Shown: in pieces, positions 1-8,221 of the stretch
How positions within the stretch are numbered: the stretch's first letter is position 1
How the letters are laid out: the number at the start of each line of letters is the position of its first letter
Assembly (NCBI GenBank): GCA_049322695.1
Contig: JBMORW010000027.1
Coordinates: forward strand, 221,508-285,507
Source of the DNA: CALGKJ01 sp049322695
GTDB lineage: Bacteria > Bacillota > Clostridia > Lutisporales > Lutisporaceae
Direction of reading: 5' to 3'
Length of the DNA stretch: 64,000 nucleotides
Program-made: the position numbers and the translations under genes
The notes under the pieces: generated by a model
What the model was told of the DNA's origin: nothing
The model's input: the letters and a program-made list of their open reading frames with translations, nothing else
Database searches by the model: none

Positions 1-384
1 TGCTCCGGCTTGCATTGCAGCTTCCTCTACTGCCCTTTTCTCTACCTCTGTTATTCCTGAAGGTACACTGACCAGCACTCTCGGCCTTCCCATGGGTCCG
101 CTCCCGTATGCTTTTCTGATAAAGTATCTCAGCATGCTTTGAGTAACATAAAAATCTGCAATTACACCATCCCTCATAGGTCTTATGGCTACAATGTTTC
201 CCGGTGTCCTTCCTATCATCTTCTTAGCTTCATCACCAACTGCAAGTACATTATGATTGTCTGTTTTCATTGCTACAACAGAAGGTTCTCTTACAACAAT
301 ACCTTTGCCTTTGACGTAAACCAGTGTATTGGCTGTTCCCAAATCTATGCCGATATCCCTGGAAAAAATATTAAACAAGCCCAT
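1..384 (-). CDS. mreB: Rod-shape-determining protein MreB (partial, N-terminal 128 residues)
   Basis: This gene runs off the left edge, so only the N-terminal third is present. The minus-strand translation opens MGLFNIFSRDIGIDLGTANT, the actin-fold phosphate-1 loop of MreB, and continues with ...RDGVIADF... and ...VSVPSGITEVEKRAVEEAA..., both conserved in MreB. MreB is a membrane-associated actin homologue that guides elongation-phase peptidoglycan synthesis. GGAGGACTTT ends 6 nt before the ATG. It follows radC in the same direction, the common Firmicutes order maf-radC-mreB. An Mbl paralogue cannot be excluded from the N-terminus alone. Confidence 0.95.
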   Translation of the reverse strand, partial: MGLFNIFSRDIGIDLGTANTLVYVKGKGIVVREPSVVAMKTDNHNVLAVGDEAKKMIGRTPGNIVAIRPMRDGVIADFYVTQSMLRYFIRKAYGSGPMGRPRVLVSVPSGITEVEKRAVEEAAMQAGA

Positions 385-408
385 TTATATAAAGTCCTCC
401 TTAGTAAT

Positions 409-1092
409 CTAAATAAATCCTTCTTCCTTCAAGCTGATATATTTTCCGTCGCCAATTATCAAGTGGTCAACCAGCTCTATACCTATTATTTTCCCAGCCT
501 CAGCAATACGTTTTGTTATATTGATATCCTCTTTGCTGGGAGTCGGGTCGCCGCTTGGATGATTATGAGCCAATATTATGCTGGCACTTGATTTCTTGAT
601 AGCAGGTATAAACACCTCTCTCGGGTGTACTATTGATGAGTTGAGATTTCCTACAGAAATGTCCTCAATACTTATTAAGCCGCATTTTGTGTTCAAAAGC
701 AGCGCTTTCATATACTCTTTTTTCAGATATCTCATATCCTCCATCAATACTATAGCAGCTTCCTGCGGTGACCTTATGAATATTTCATTTCCCGAAGAAG
801 AGCATGCAAGTCTTCTGCCCAGCTCTATTGCTGCTTTCAGCTGGGAAGCCTTTGCAGTTCCTATTCCCTTAATTTTGCTCAATTCCTGTACAGAACAATC
901 TGTTAAAAACCTTATTCCCTGATTTTGATTCATGATTCTGTATGAAAGGGCTAAAGCACTCTCATTTTTTGTTCCTGTTCTTATTAGTATTGCCAATAAT
1001 TCAGCATTTGATAATATTTCTGCACCATTTTTCAGTAATCTTTCTCTTGGTCGTTCATTAAGAGGTATTTCTTTTATAGTCATATTCTTCAT
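409..1092 (-). CDS. radC: RadC / JAB-domain DNA repair-associated protein
   Basis: RadC family protein, about 227 residues, the usual length. The N-terminal part carries a helix-hairpin-helix region (...LSKIKGIGTAKASQLKAAIELG...). The C-terminal JAB/JAMM metallohydrolase domain has the HNHPSGDPTPSKED zinc motif. Despite its name, a role in DNA repair is not established; the family is a putative Zn-dependent protease or nuclease. The longest frame begins with GTG at 1104, but GAGTGA is correctly spaced for the ATG at 1092 (MKNMTIKEIP), which also matches typical RadC N-termini. It lies between maf and mreB on the same strand, 25 nt before mreB. Confidence 0.93.
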   Translation of the reverse strand: MKNMTIKEIPLNERPRERLLKNGAEILSNAELLAILIRTGTKNESALALSYRIMNQNQGIRFLTDCSVQELSKIKGIGTAKASQLKAAIELGRRLACSSSGNEIFIRSPQEAAIVLMEDMRYLKKEYMKALLLNTKCGLISIEDISVGNLNSSIVHPREVFIPAIKKSSASIILAHNHPSGDPTPSKEDINITKRIAEAGKIIGIELVDHLIIGDGKYISLKEEGFI

Positions 1093-1117
1093 ATCATTAT
1101 TCACTCTGAATACCTGC

Positions 1118-1732
1118 CTAACCTATATGATTCATAAGGCTGTACCCCATTCTTTCCATGATGCGGGAAAACAAACGGACAGGAAAGCCTACCACATTGA
1201 AATAACAGCCTTCAATTTTCTCAACAAATAAGGAGCCCAAGCCTTGTATTGCATATGCGCCTGCCTTATCAAAGGCTTCTCCTGATTGAATGTAAGTCTC
1301 TATCTCTTTCTCGCTTAATGCTTTAAAACTTACCTTTGTATTCTCATATTCTGTAATACAGCTTCCATCTGCAGCATTAATAACAGATACACCCGTCAGT
1401 ACGTAGTGTTCCTTGCCGCTTAATGCCTTCAGCATTTCAAAAGCATCGGAAGCGTCTCGGGGCTTACCCATGACTTTATCGCACAGTACTATTGTATCTG
1501 CACCTATAACAAACGTTTCATTGATTTGCTTGCTTTCTCCCGCTTCCTTATTGGCATATACCTTTTCATATACGTCCTTTGCTTTCATGTATGCAAAGTG
1601 CTTTACCAGTTCCGGTGGTGACATGCCATTTTCTTTTTCTTCAAAGCTCGACGGTATAACATCAAAGCTCAGGCGGATTTGAGATAAAATCTCCTTTCTC
1701 CTTGGAGAATTTGACGCTAGTATAAATCGCAT
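1118..1732 (-). CDS. maf: Maf family nucleotide pyrophosphatase (dTTP/UTP pyrophosphatase-like)
   Basis: Maf-like house-cleaning NTP pyrophosphatase, 204 residues from the chosen start. It opens MRFILASNSPRRKEIL, the SxSPRR substrate-binding signature, and has the conserved VIGADTIV and GKP/RD segments further on. Members hydrolyse non-canonical or pyrimidine NTPs and affect septum formation. The open frame extends 16 codons upstream, but GAGGTG sits 6 nt before the ATG at 1732 and homologues begin with this methionine. It lies in a run DUF4321-maf-radC-mreB on the minus strand, suggesting one operon. Confidence 0.93.
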   Translation of the reverse strand: MRFILASNSPRRKEILSQIRLSFDVIPSSFEEKENGMSPPELVKHFAYMKAKDVYEKVYANKEAGESKQINETFVIGADTIVLCDKVMGKPRDASDAFEMLKALSGKEHYVLTGVSVINAADGSCITEYENTKVSFKALSEKEIETYIQSGEAFDKAGAYAIQGLGSLFVEKIEGCYFNVVGFPVRLFSRIMERMGYSLMNHIG

Positions 1733-1745
1733 TAAACACCTCGTT

Positions 1746-2006
1746 TTATATTTTCCTGTATGTAAATACAGCCAAAGCAATTCCCAATATGCTGAACATA
1801 TTGATTTTTAATGAAAAACCAAAAGTTAAAGTGATTATGCCAAGGTTCCATGTGTGAGGAGTAATTTCCAGGTTATAGCCATATTCCAAAACCGGCACAT
1901 AATTACCAAGAAGCTCTCCTAGAAAGCCCCCAACGACCAAGCCGCATATCAGCAGCAAAAAAAGAATCCATCCATTTCTGTTATAACCTCTCGCCAACAC
2001 CTTCAT
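1746..2006 (-). CDS. DUF4321 domain membrane protein
   Basis: Small clostridial membrane protein of 86 residues that I recognise as DUF4321. There are two hydrophobic segments: about residues 12-32, with the Gly-rich LICGLVVGGFLGELLG motif, and about 60-82. Its function is unknown. Members commonly sit just upstream of maf/radC/mreB, as here. The start is uncertain: AAAGGGG almost touches the ATG at 2006, so the in-frame TTG at 1997 (reading MARGYNRNGW) may be the real start. The gene is 13 nt from maf and co-directional with it. Confidence 0.8.
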   Translation of the reverse strand: MKVLARGYNRNGWILFLLLICGLVVGGFLGELLGNYVPVLEYGYNLEITPHTWNLGIITLTFGFSLKINMFSILGIALAVFTYRKI

Positions 2007-2162
2007 CCCCTTTTATTTACTAAGCACTGGTGATTGCAATACTCAACTTTAAGTTTATCATTTAACACTTTTCTCTTCAACTAGTTTGGCATTTTTATTG
2101 CATATGTGCATATGTATTATTTCTTATTGCAGTAGTATGTATGCAAAATTATTATGAAAAGA

Positions 2163-2189
2163 TGGCAGGATTGATTATCAAACCTGCCA
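2163..2189 (-). terminator. Intrinsic terminator of the rnf operon
   Basis: Inverted repeat TGGCAGG (2163-2169) and CCTGCCA (2183-2189), with a further TTGA/TCAA pairing inside. On the minus strand it is followed by TCTTTTC. It lies 18 nt beyond the rnfB stop. The rest of the gap 2007-2206 holds no gene that I can see. Confidence 0.6.
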
Positions 2190-2206
2190 CCGGGTAATTC
2201 CTCATA

Positions 2207-3205
2207 TTATTTCATTGTTATTGCTTTCTTAGGACATTTTACCTCACATTGGCCGCAGCCAACACATTTGTCCTCAAGTATCAAATGCTTACCTTTTAGT
2301 TCTCCCTCAATAGCTTCAAAGCTGCAGTGCTTCTTACAGATTGTACAGCCTATACACTTTTCATCATCAATAGAAGCTTTCTTTCGACCTTCAAAGTTTG
2401 CATATATAGTCTTTGTAGGGCACGCTTCAGCACACATCATACAGTTTGTGCACTTGCTGTAATCGATTCTGGCAAGGTTGTTTTCAAACACAATAGCATC
2501 AAACTTGCATGCCTTAACACATTTTTGACAGGATATACATCCCACCTTGCAAACCGTGGTCACTGCTTTACCCTTTTCTGTATTCTTGCAGAGAACTCTT
2601 ACTTCCTTTGACACCGGTACAAGCTCTATTATATTCTTCGGGCAAACCTCAATACACTTTTTACATGCTGTGCATTTCTTCTCATCAACCACAGCTACAC
2701 CATTAACAACATGGATAGCATCAAAGGGACATACTCTAACACAGGTTCCCAAGCCGGTACAGCCGAATCTGCAGCTTCTAGAGCCGCCGGCCAGTACTTC
2801 AGCTGCCTTACAGTCATGTATACCCTGATACTCGTATTTTTCATTGGCTGTATTTTTATCACCGCAGCAAATGACTCTTGCAACATGCTTTTCAGTTGCA
2901 TCTGCAGTAACTCCCATTATATTTGCTAAGACCTCAACAAGCTCTGCTCCGCCTACAGGACAAGCGTTTATAGAAGCATCTCCTCTGACGATCGCTTCAG
3001 CCAGCGCATCACAGCCTGCATAACCACAACCTCCGCAGTTGGCTCCAGGCAATGCTGTCCTGATTTCTCCCACCTTAGGATCAACTTCAACAGCAAATTT
3101 CTTGGAGGCATATGTCAGCACAACTCCGAAGAATATGGCCAAGCCTGCAAGCGTAACAGATGGCCACAGTATTCCATTAAACAAGGCAATCACCTCTTCC
3201 TTCAT
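2207..3205 (-). CDS. rnfB: RnfB, ferredoxin-rich subunit of the Rnf complex
   Basis: Electron-entry subunit of the ion-pumping Rnf ferredoxin:NAD+ oxidoreductase, 332 residues. It has an N-terminal membrane anchor (about residues 8-30), then an Fe-S domain with CGGCGYAGCDALAEAI and a distal Cys. A long series of [4Fe-4S] ferredoxin motifs follows (CVRVCP, CTACKKCIEVCP, CISCQKCVKAC, CTNCMMCAEACP, CIGCTICKKHC, CVGCGQCEVKCP). It is longer than proteobacterial RnfB because of these extra clusters, as in other clostridia. It is the last gene of rnfCDGEAB, 36 nt after rnfA. Confidence 0.97.
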   Translation of the reverse strand: MKEEVIALFNGILWPSVTLAGLAIFFGVVLTYASKKFAVEVDPKVGEIRTALPGANCGGCGYAGCDALAEAIVRGDASINACPVGGAELVEVLANIMGVTADATEKHVARVICCGDKNTANEKYEYQGIHDCKAAEVLAGGSRSCRFGCTGLGTCVRVCPFDAIHVVNGVAVVDEKKCTACKKCIEVCPKNIIELVPVSKEVRVLCKNTEKGKAVTTVCKVGCISCQKCVKACKFDAIVFENNLARIDYSKCTNCMMCAEACPTKTIYANFEGRKKASIDDEKCIGCTICKKHCSFEAIEGELKGKHLILEDKCVGCGQCEVKCPKKAITMK

Positions 3206-3241
3206 TATTGCATCTCGGCAGTTATACGATATTACAAATCT

Positions 3242-3820
3242 TTAAAATAATGATAAACCGCTGAATCCAAGAAATGCTATTGAAAGCAAACTTGCTGTTA
3301 TCAATGCTATTGGAAAGCCATCCAGAGCTTTTGGTATAGGTGCGGTTTCCAGCCTCTCCCTGACACCTGCAAACAATACTATTGCAAGTGTAAAGCCTAG
3401 CGCAGCGCCTACTCCGTTTATCAATGTTTCAATCAGATTATACTTTTCCTGAATATTAAGTATTGTTACACCAAGCACGGCACAGTTTGTAGTTATTAAA
3501 GGCAAATATACTCCCAATGCCTGATAAAGTGTAGGGCTAGCCTTTTTTATAACCATTTCAACAAATTGAACCAAGCCGGCAATAACCAATATAAATGCAA
3601 TAGTCTGCATATATCCGATTCCCAGCATATCCAAGATGAATATCTGAACAACCCAGGTCATTACTGAGGCCAAAGCCATTACGAACGTAACAGCCAGTCC
3701 CATACCCAAAGCTGTTTCAACCTTTTTGGAAACACCCAGGAAAGGACAAATCCCAAGAAATCTTGAGAGGACAAAGTTATTTACAAGTATTGCACTTATA
3801 AGTATAGCAATTATCTTCAT
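3242..3820 (-). CDS. rnfA: RnfA, integral membrane subunit of the Rnf complex
   Basis: RnfA/NqrE family membrane protein of 192 residues with six predicted transmembrane segments. It opens MKIIAILISAILVNNFVLSR with the family motif FLGICPFLG, and has the mirrored TTNCAVLG motif in the second half. RnfA pairs with RnfE; the two halves of the pair place conserved cysteines that hold a membrane-embedded Fe cluster and carry electrons across the membrane. It lies 12 nt downstream of rnfE, and the family length matches. Confidence 0.97.
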   Translation of the reverse strand: MKIIAILISAILVNNFVLSRFLGICPFLGVSKKVETALGMGLAVTFVMALASVMTWVVQIFILDMLGIGYMQTIAFILVIAGLVQFVEMVIKKASPTLYQALGVYLPLITTNCAVLGVTILNIQEKYNLIETLINGVGAALGFTLAIVLFAGVRERLETAPIPKALDGFPIALITASLLSIAFLGFSGLSLF

Positions 3821-3832
3821 TTCATGTCCTCC

Positions 3833-4429
3833 TTAATTCTTATTCTTTGAAGTCAGTTTGTTTACAGCTGCTATAGTCAATCCAAGCACCAGGAATCCTC
3901 CCGGAGGAAGTATCATTATCAAAGCCGGCTCAAAGCCTTTTCCAAAGAGGCTTATGCCAAAGAATGTTCCGGCACCGAGCACCTCTCTTACAGCACTAAT
4001 AATAAGAAGTGCCAGAGTAAAGCCTATGCCCATACCTACACCATCCATTATGGATGCCATAGGCTTGTTTTTAGATGCAAAGGATTCAGCCCTTGCCAGT
4101 ATAATGCAGTTAACAACTATAAGAGGAATAAAAATTCCAAGCGCTTTATCAAGCTCCGGCGAATATGCCTGAATGATCATCTGAACTATGGTAACGAATG
4201 TGGCTATAACAACTATATAAATTGGTATTCTAACCTCACTGGGGACTATTTTATTTATCAATGAAATTATCAGATTAGATCCTATTAGAACAAGCATTGC
4301 TGCTATACCCATACCAATACCGTTAAAAACTGCGGTAGTAACTGCCAATGTCGGACACATGCCAAGTACCAGTCTAAGTGTTGGGTTTTCAACAATGATG
4401 CCATTGGTAAGTACTTTCAAATTTTTCAT
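3833..4429 (-). CDS. rnfE: RnfE, integral membrane subunit of the Rnf complex
   Basis: RnfE/NqrD family membrane protein, 198 residues, with about six transmembrane helices. The motif LVLGMCPTLAVT near the N-terminus and IVVNCIILARAE in the middle mark the family and hold the conserved cysteines paired with those of RnfA. It is part of the ferredoxin-to-NAD+ electron path that drives Na+ or H+ export. It lies 18 nt after rnfG and 12 nt before rnfA. Confidence 0.97.
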   Translation of the reverse strand: MKNLKVLTNGIIVENPTLRLVLGMCPTLAVTTAVFNGIGMGIAAMLVLIGSNLIISLINKIVPSEVRIPIYIVVIATFVTIVQMIIQAYSPELDKALGIFIPLIVVNCIILARAESFASKNKPMASIMDGVGMGIGFTLALLIISAVREVLGAGTFFGISLFGKGFEPALIMILPPGGFLVLGLTIAAVNKLTSKNKN

Positions 4430-4447
4430 TTCTTCACCTCCAAAATT

Positions 4448-5011
4448 CTATTTGTTCAATAATTCCTTAACTGCGGCCATTGCCTCGTTCACTCCATTTG
4501 TTACACCCTTGGATGTTATTGTGGAGCCGGCAATAGCAACAATCTCGTTTTCTTTTGGAGTACCATTTTTAATAACTGATATTTCGTTATCTATAGTCTT
4601 ACCTTTATATTGGTTTTGGTAGCCGGGTGAAGCAGCATTCTTACCTAGTCCAGGAGTTTCATTGTTGTTTCCAACCTTTATCCCTTGCACAACTCCGTTG
4701 GTGTCAATTCCAACTATTATTTCTATTAGTCCGCCATATCCCTTAGGTGCTACCTTCACTGCATAGCCTGTCAGATTTCCGTCTGTTTTTCCTTCGTACA
4801 CCTCTACTACAGTTGTGAGATTAGGATTACTATACTCAACTTTATTAAACTCTCTTGCAGCAGGAAGCACTTCAGCTCTTGCTTCATCATTTGCCTTTGC
4901 AATCTGTTCCTGTATCTTATCATGAGTTATTGAGTTCGTAAGCCCCAATAAAACAGCAGCAATAAGACATATAATCAATAATATACCGGTAAGTCTTACA
5001 TAATCACGCAC
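4448..5011 (-). CDS. rnfG: RnfG, FMN-binding subunit of the Rnf complex
   Basis: FMN-binding-domain protein of 187 residues with one N-terminal transmembrane helix (about residues 8-27). The extracytoplasmic domain ends with IAGSTITSKGVTNGV, the position of the threonine that carries covalently bound FMN in RnfG/NqrC. The stretch GYGGLIEIIVGID is also typical. It overlaps the end of rnfD by 8 nt, which suggests translational coupling. Confidence 0.96.
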   Translation of the reverse strand: MRDYVRLTGILLIICLIAAVLLGLTNSITHDKIQEQIAKANDEARAEVLPAAREFNKVEYSNPNLTTVVEVYEGKTDGNLTGYAVKVAPKGYGGLIEIIVGIDTNGVVQGIKVGNNNETPGLGKNAASPGYQNQYKGKTIDNEISVIKNGTPKENEIVAIAGSTITSKGVTNGVNEAMAAVKELLNK

Positions 5012-5957
5012 TTTGCTTCACCTCCCCAAATTTCTTGGGCATTGTGAATCTATCAATTAAAGGAGTTGCAACATTCATAAGCAATATTGAGTAAGAAACT
5101 CCTTCTGGATAACCGCCGTAGAATCTGATGACTGCTGTCAGTAAACCGCAGCCTATACCCATTATTATCTGTCCCTTTGCAGTCATAGGAGAGCTTGAAT
5201 AATCAGTAGCCATAAAGAACGCTCCTAAGAACAAGCCTCCTGCAAATATGTGATATATGGCAAGATTTGCTTCCAAACCTCCAAAAAGGAAGGCAAGAAT
5301 ACCTACAGTCGCAATATAAGTAACCGGAATTCTGAAATTTATAACACCTCTGTATAAAAGGTAAAGTCCTCCAAGCAGAATAAGTGCTGCTGAAGTCTCT
5401 CCTATACATCCCCCTACGTTGCCTATAAAAAGATCCATGATACTTGGAAGCTTTTGAGCTGCTGTTTCAGTACCCTTAACCAGTGCCAGCGGAGTAGTAG
5501 TGGTAACTGCATCTGCTCCGGGTGTAACCCATGCGGTCATTCTCATAGGCCAGGATGCAAGCATCATAGCCCTTGCAGCCAATGCTGGATTGATGAAGTT
5601 ATGTCCTATACCTCCAAAGCACTGCTTTACAATGGCTATAGCAAATATAGAGCCGATGGCCACCATCCAAAGCGGCGCAGTGGGCGGTACATTGAATGCA
5701 ATCAGTATACCTGTCACTACAGCACTGAAGTCATTTATAGTAACAGGTTTTTTCATTATTTTTTGCATTGCTGCTTCTGAGGCTACCGCAAACACAACAG
5801 CTACAATAGTAACCAATAATGCATTTAATCCAAAAAACCATATACCGGCTATCAGTGCAGGCAATAATGCTATACATACATCCAGCATTATTCTTTGTGT
5901 AGACTCTCCTGACCTGATGTGCGGTGATGAAGATACTACATATCTATTGTTATCCAA
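5004..5957 (-). CDS. rnfD: RnfD, flavinylated membrane subunit of the Rnf complex
   Basis: RnfD/NqrB family membrane protein, 317 residues, with about nine to ten hydrophobic segments. SSPHIRSGESTQRIMLDV near the N-terminus is the family opening. AVTTTTPLALVKG in the middle holds the covalent FMN-threonine site, and DYSSSPMTAKGQIIMGIG follows. It lies 15 nt after rnfC and overlaps rnfG, within the complete rnfCDGEAB order. Confidence 0.97.
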   Translation of the reverse strand: MDNNRYVVSSSPHIRSGESTQRIMLDVCIALLPALIAGIWFFGLNALLVTIVAVVFAVASEAAMQKIMKKPVTINDFSAVVTGILIAFNVPPTAPLWMVAIGSIFAIAIVKQCFGGIGHNFINPALAARAMMLASWPMRMTAWVTPGADAVTTTTPLALVKGTETAAQKLPSIMDLFIGNVGGCIGETSAALILLGGLYLLYRGVINFRIPVTYIATVGILAFLFGGLEANLAIYHIFAGGLFLGAFFMATDYSSSPMTAKGQIIMGIGCGLLTAVIRFYGGYPEGVSYSILLMNVATPLIDRFTMPKKFGEVKQSA

Positions 5958-5972
5958 TCCTTATCCCTCCTA

Positions 5973-7316
5973 TCATTTAGTTTGTGCAGCCTGTGCTTTC
6001 CTTCGCCTTGCCATTATCTCGCGCTTGGCCAGTCTTATAGAGTCCACCAACGGCCTTTTGGCAGGACATACAAAGGAACAGCTTCCGCATTCTATACAGT
6101 CCATTGCATGGCTTGCTTCAGCCTGCTCAAATTTATCCTGCAAACTGAAAGCACTTATGTTCATGGGCATAAGGTTGATAGGACATACACCAATGCATTT
6201 TCCGCATCTGATGCAGTTTGACGGTTCAGGCAATCTTGCCTCTGCTTCACTTAATATAAGAATACCTGACGTACCTTTCACTACAGGTACATCAAGGGAG
6301 AATTGAGCCAGTCCCATCATTGGGCCTCCGGCAATGATTTTGCCTGGATTTCCCACAAGTCCGCCACACTGCTCTATTACTTCTCTAAAGGAGGTACCTA
6401 TCTTTACCAGCAGGTTTTTAGGCTCCTTTACTCCTCCGCCTGTAACAGTAACTATTCTTTCTACCAGAGGCATTCCGAAAGTTATTGCATCCGCTATAAC
6501 TGCTGCAGTACCTACATTATTCACTATGACTCCGACATCAGCAGGAAGTCCTCCCGAAGGAACCTCTCTTTTAGTACATGCATAAATGAGCTGCTTCTCA
6601 GCGCCCTGCGGATATTTTGTGTGAAGAGCAACTACCTCTATTCCGTCCTTACCTTTTGCTGCATTATATACTATTTCAATAGCATCAGGCTTATTGTTTT
6701 CAATACCTATATAGCCCTTCTTGACATTCATTGCTTTCATCAAAGCCTGAAGCCCGAAAACCACCTTATCAGCCTGCTCAAGCATAAGTCTGTGATCTGC
6801 TGTCAAGTAAGGCTCACATTCTGCACCATTTAAAATAATAGTATCAACATTTTTCCCCGGTGGTGGTGCCAGCTTTACATGTGTAGGGAAAGCTGCTCCA
6901 CCCATACCAACTATTCCTGCTTCCTTGATGATATTCTTTATGTCATCAGATGACAGGCTCTCTAAGCTGCCCTTTGCTTCTACGCCCTCATACAAGCTGT
7001 TCTGCATATCGGACTCTATTACTACACAGACAGCTGTACCTCCAGTATGAAGTCTGGGCTCTACTGCAATTACCTTACCGGACACACTTGAATGAATAGG
7101 TGAAGATACGAATCCCTTTGCTTCCCCTATTTTCTGCCCCAGCTTTACCTCATCACCAACCTTAACAATAGGCTCACATGGAGCTCCTATATGTTGCTGC
7201 ATTGGTATCACAACAACCTTTGGAGCAACTGACCTTACCACAGGCAGTTTTTCTGTAGCCTTTTTACTGTGAGGTGGATGAGTGCCTCCCTTAAAAGTCA
7301 GAGTTCTGATATCCAA
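5973..7316 (-). CDS. rnfC: RnfC, NADH/FMN and Fe-S subunit of the Rnf complex
   Basis: Peripheral NAD+-reducing subunit of Rnf, about 447 residues. It has the LTFKGGTHPPHSK N-terminus, a NuoF-like flavin/NADH domain (GMGGAAFPTHVK, NGAECEPYLTADHRLM) and two ferredoxin motifs near the C-terminus (CIRCGKCIGVCP and CIECGSCSFVCP). The longest frame starts with GTG at 7325, but that codon sits inside the Shine-Dalgarno AAGGGGTG. The TTG at 7316 is 6 nt after it and gives the expected N-terminal length, so I chose it. First gene of the rnf operon. Confidence 0.96.
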   Translation of the reverse strand: MDIRTLTFKGGTHPPHSKKATEKLPVVRSVAPKVVVIPMQQHIGAPCEPIVKVGDEVKLGQKIGEAKGFVSSPIHSSVSGKVIAVEPRLHTGGTAVCVVIESDMQNSLYEGVEAKGSLESLSSDDIKNIIKEAGIVGMGGAAFPTHVKLAPPPGKNVDTIILNGAECEPYLTADHRLMLEQADKVVFGLQALMKAMNVKKGYIGIENNKPDAIEIVYNAAKGKDGIEVVALHTKYPQGAEKQLIYACTKREVPSGGLPADVGVIVNNVGTAAVIADAITFGMPLVERIVTVTGGGVKEPKNLLVKIGTSFREVIEQCGGLVGNPGKIIAGGPMMGLAQFSLDVPVVKGTSGILILSEAEARLPEPSNCIRCGKCIGVCPINLMPMNISAFSLQDKFEQAEASHAMDCIECGSCSFVCPAKRPLVDSIRLAKREIMARRRKAQAAQTK

Positions 7317-7344
7317 ATAACTCACCCCTTAAAAAGATTTACTG

Positions 7345-7375
7345 TATCGTATTAACGATAACAACAGTTCGTCAA
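7345..7375 (-). promoter_or_regulatory. rnf promoter with a palindrome over the -10 box
   Basis: On the minus strand, TTGACG (7375-7370) is followed after 18 nt by TACGAT (7351-7346), a plausible sigma-A promoter about 30 nt before rnfC. The -10 box lies inside an inverted repeat with arms TATCGT and ACGATA and a 4-nt centre (7345-7360). A repressor bound there would block transcription. The regulator is unknown; a redox repressor is an inference. Confidence 0.5.
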
Positions 7376-7582
7376 TCACCAATTAGTTACTATTCGACGC
7401 GTGTATACAAAATCCTTTATACTAATTTTTATTTGAATAATTAATTATTTAACAAAAAAATTGAATACTTCAACAGGAATTTTAATACAATTTTATCTAT
7501 TATAATATTATGCTCAAACAACAGAGTTTTTACATTGTTTAATTATATGAGTATTGCAGATAATAAACCAGAGGTGACACAA

Positions 7583-8107
7583 ATGATAATAATTTATAAT
7601 TGCTATGGCGGAACTCATTCTTCAATTCTAGCTTCCGCCATACATTTAGGAATTCTTCCAAATGACAGGATTCCATCCAAAAAGGAAATACTTGATCTTA
7701 AATTTTTCAATAAACTTAATTATAGCGATATGGGAAAGCTTTTCTTCCATGGGATAGACGAAGCCGGCAATAGAATATACACTATCGGCAGAGGAACCTC
7801 AAAGGCTTTGATACCTGCAATGAGAAACATGGCAGCTGAACTTAAAACACTTTACAATATAGATGATTGCTTCGTTTTTATTAATGCTTCACCTATAGTT
7901 CCTGCATCCATGACGCTTGGAGGTTTTTTTTCCAGAGGTTTGAAGATACACTTTATAGGTGTTCCTTTGCTTGCTATAGGAGCAAGGAAAAATTATCATA
8001 AGGTTTTGGACCTTGTTAAAAAAGCAAAAAAAGCATGTGAGGAGAAGCCTGCACAATGCACAATAGTAGATATAGATGGAAAAGGCCGCCTAAGCTATTA
8101 CAGCTAA
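7583..8107 (+). CDS. DUF3189 family protein
   Basis: Protein of 174 residues with the DUF3189 opening MIIIYNCYGGTHSSILASAIH. Its role is unknown. It looks cytosolic and single-domain, with a Gly/Thr-rich N-terminal loop and alternating strand/helix character. The open frame starts at 7535, but GAGGTGA at 7571 is spaced for the ATG at 7583, which is also the family start. It stands alone, divergent from rnf and convergent with the NuoF gene. An imperfect hairpin at its 3' end (about 8083-8115) followed by TTCTTTTC may terminate it. Confidence 0.75.
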   Translation: MIIIYNCYGGTHSSILASAIHLGILPNDRIPSKKEILDLKFFNKLNYSDMGKLFFHGIDEAGNRIYTIGRGTSKALIPAMRNMAAELKTLYNIDDCFVFINASPIVPASMTLGGFFSRGLKIHFIGVPLLAIGARKNYHKVLDLVKKAKKACEEKPAQCTIVDIDGKGRLSYYS

Positions 8108-8126
8108 GCGACCTTCTTTTCGGGCT

Positions 8127-8212
8127 CCAGCCACCAGCCGCCGGCCACCGGTATTGAGCAGAGCTTCGAAGCCCCGCTAATCCCAGCGAATAGTGCCTAG
8201 TGACTAGTGATT
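8127..8212. repeat. GC-rich intergenic repeat, copy A
   Basis: This short stretch is far richer in G+C than its surroundings. It contains CCAGCCACCAGCCGCC, then TTGAGC, CGAAGCCCC, and TGCCTAGTGACTAGTG. The same order of motifs (TTGAGC, CGAAGCCC, TGCCTAG, CTAGTG) occurs in copy B at 49812-49907, so the two are related. It fills the gap between the DUF3189 gene and the end of the NuoF gene, the spot where hydA would be expected in related operons. Confidence 0.5.
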
Positions 8213-8221
8213 TATATTATC

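Noticed and set aside
139..591. 150-codon plus-strand frame
   Set aside because: It lies opposite mreB and radC, lacks a ribosome binding site, and its product has no protein-like pattern; it is a shadow.
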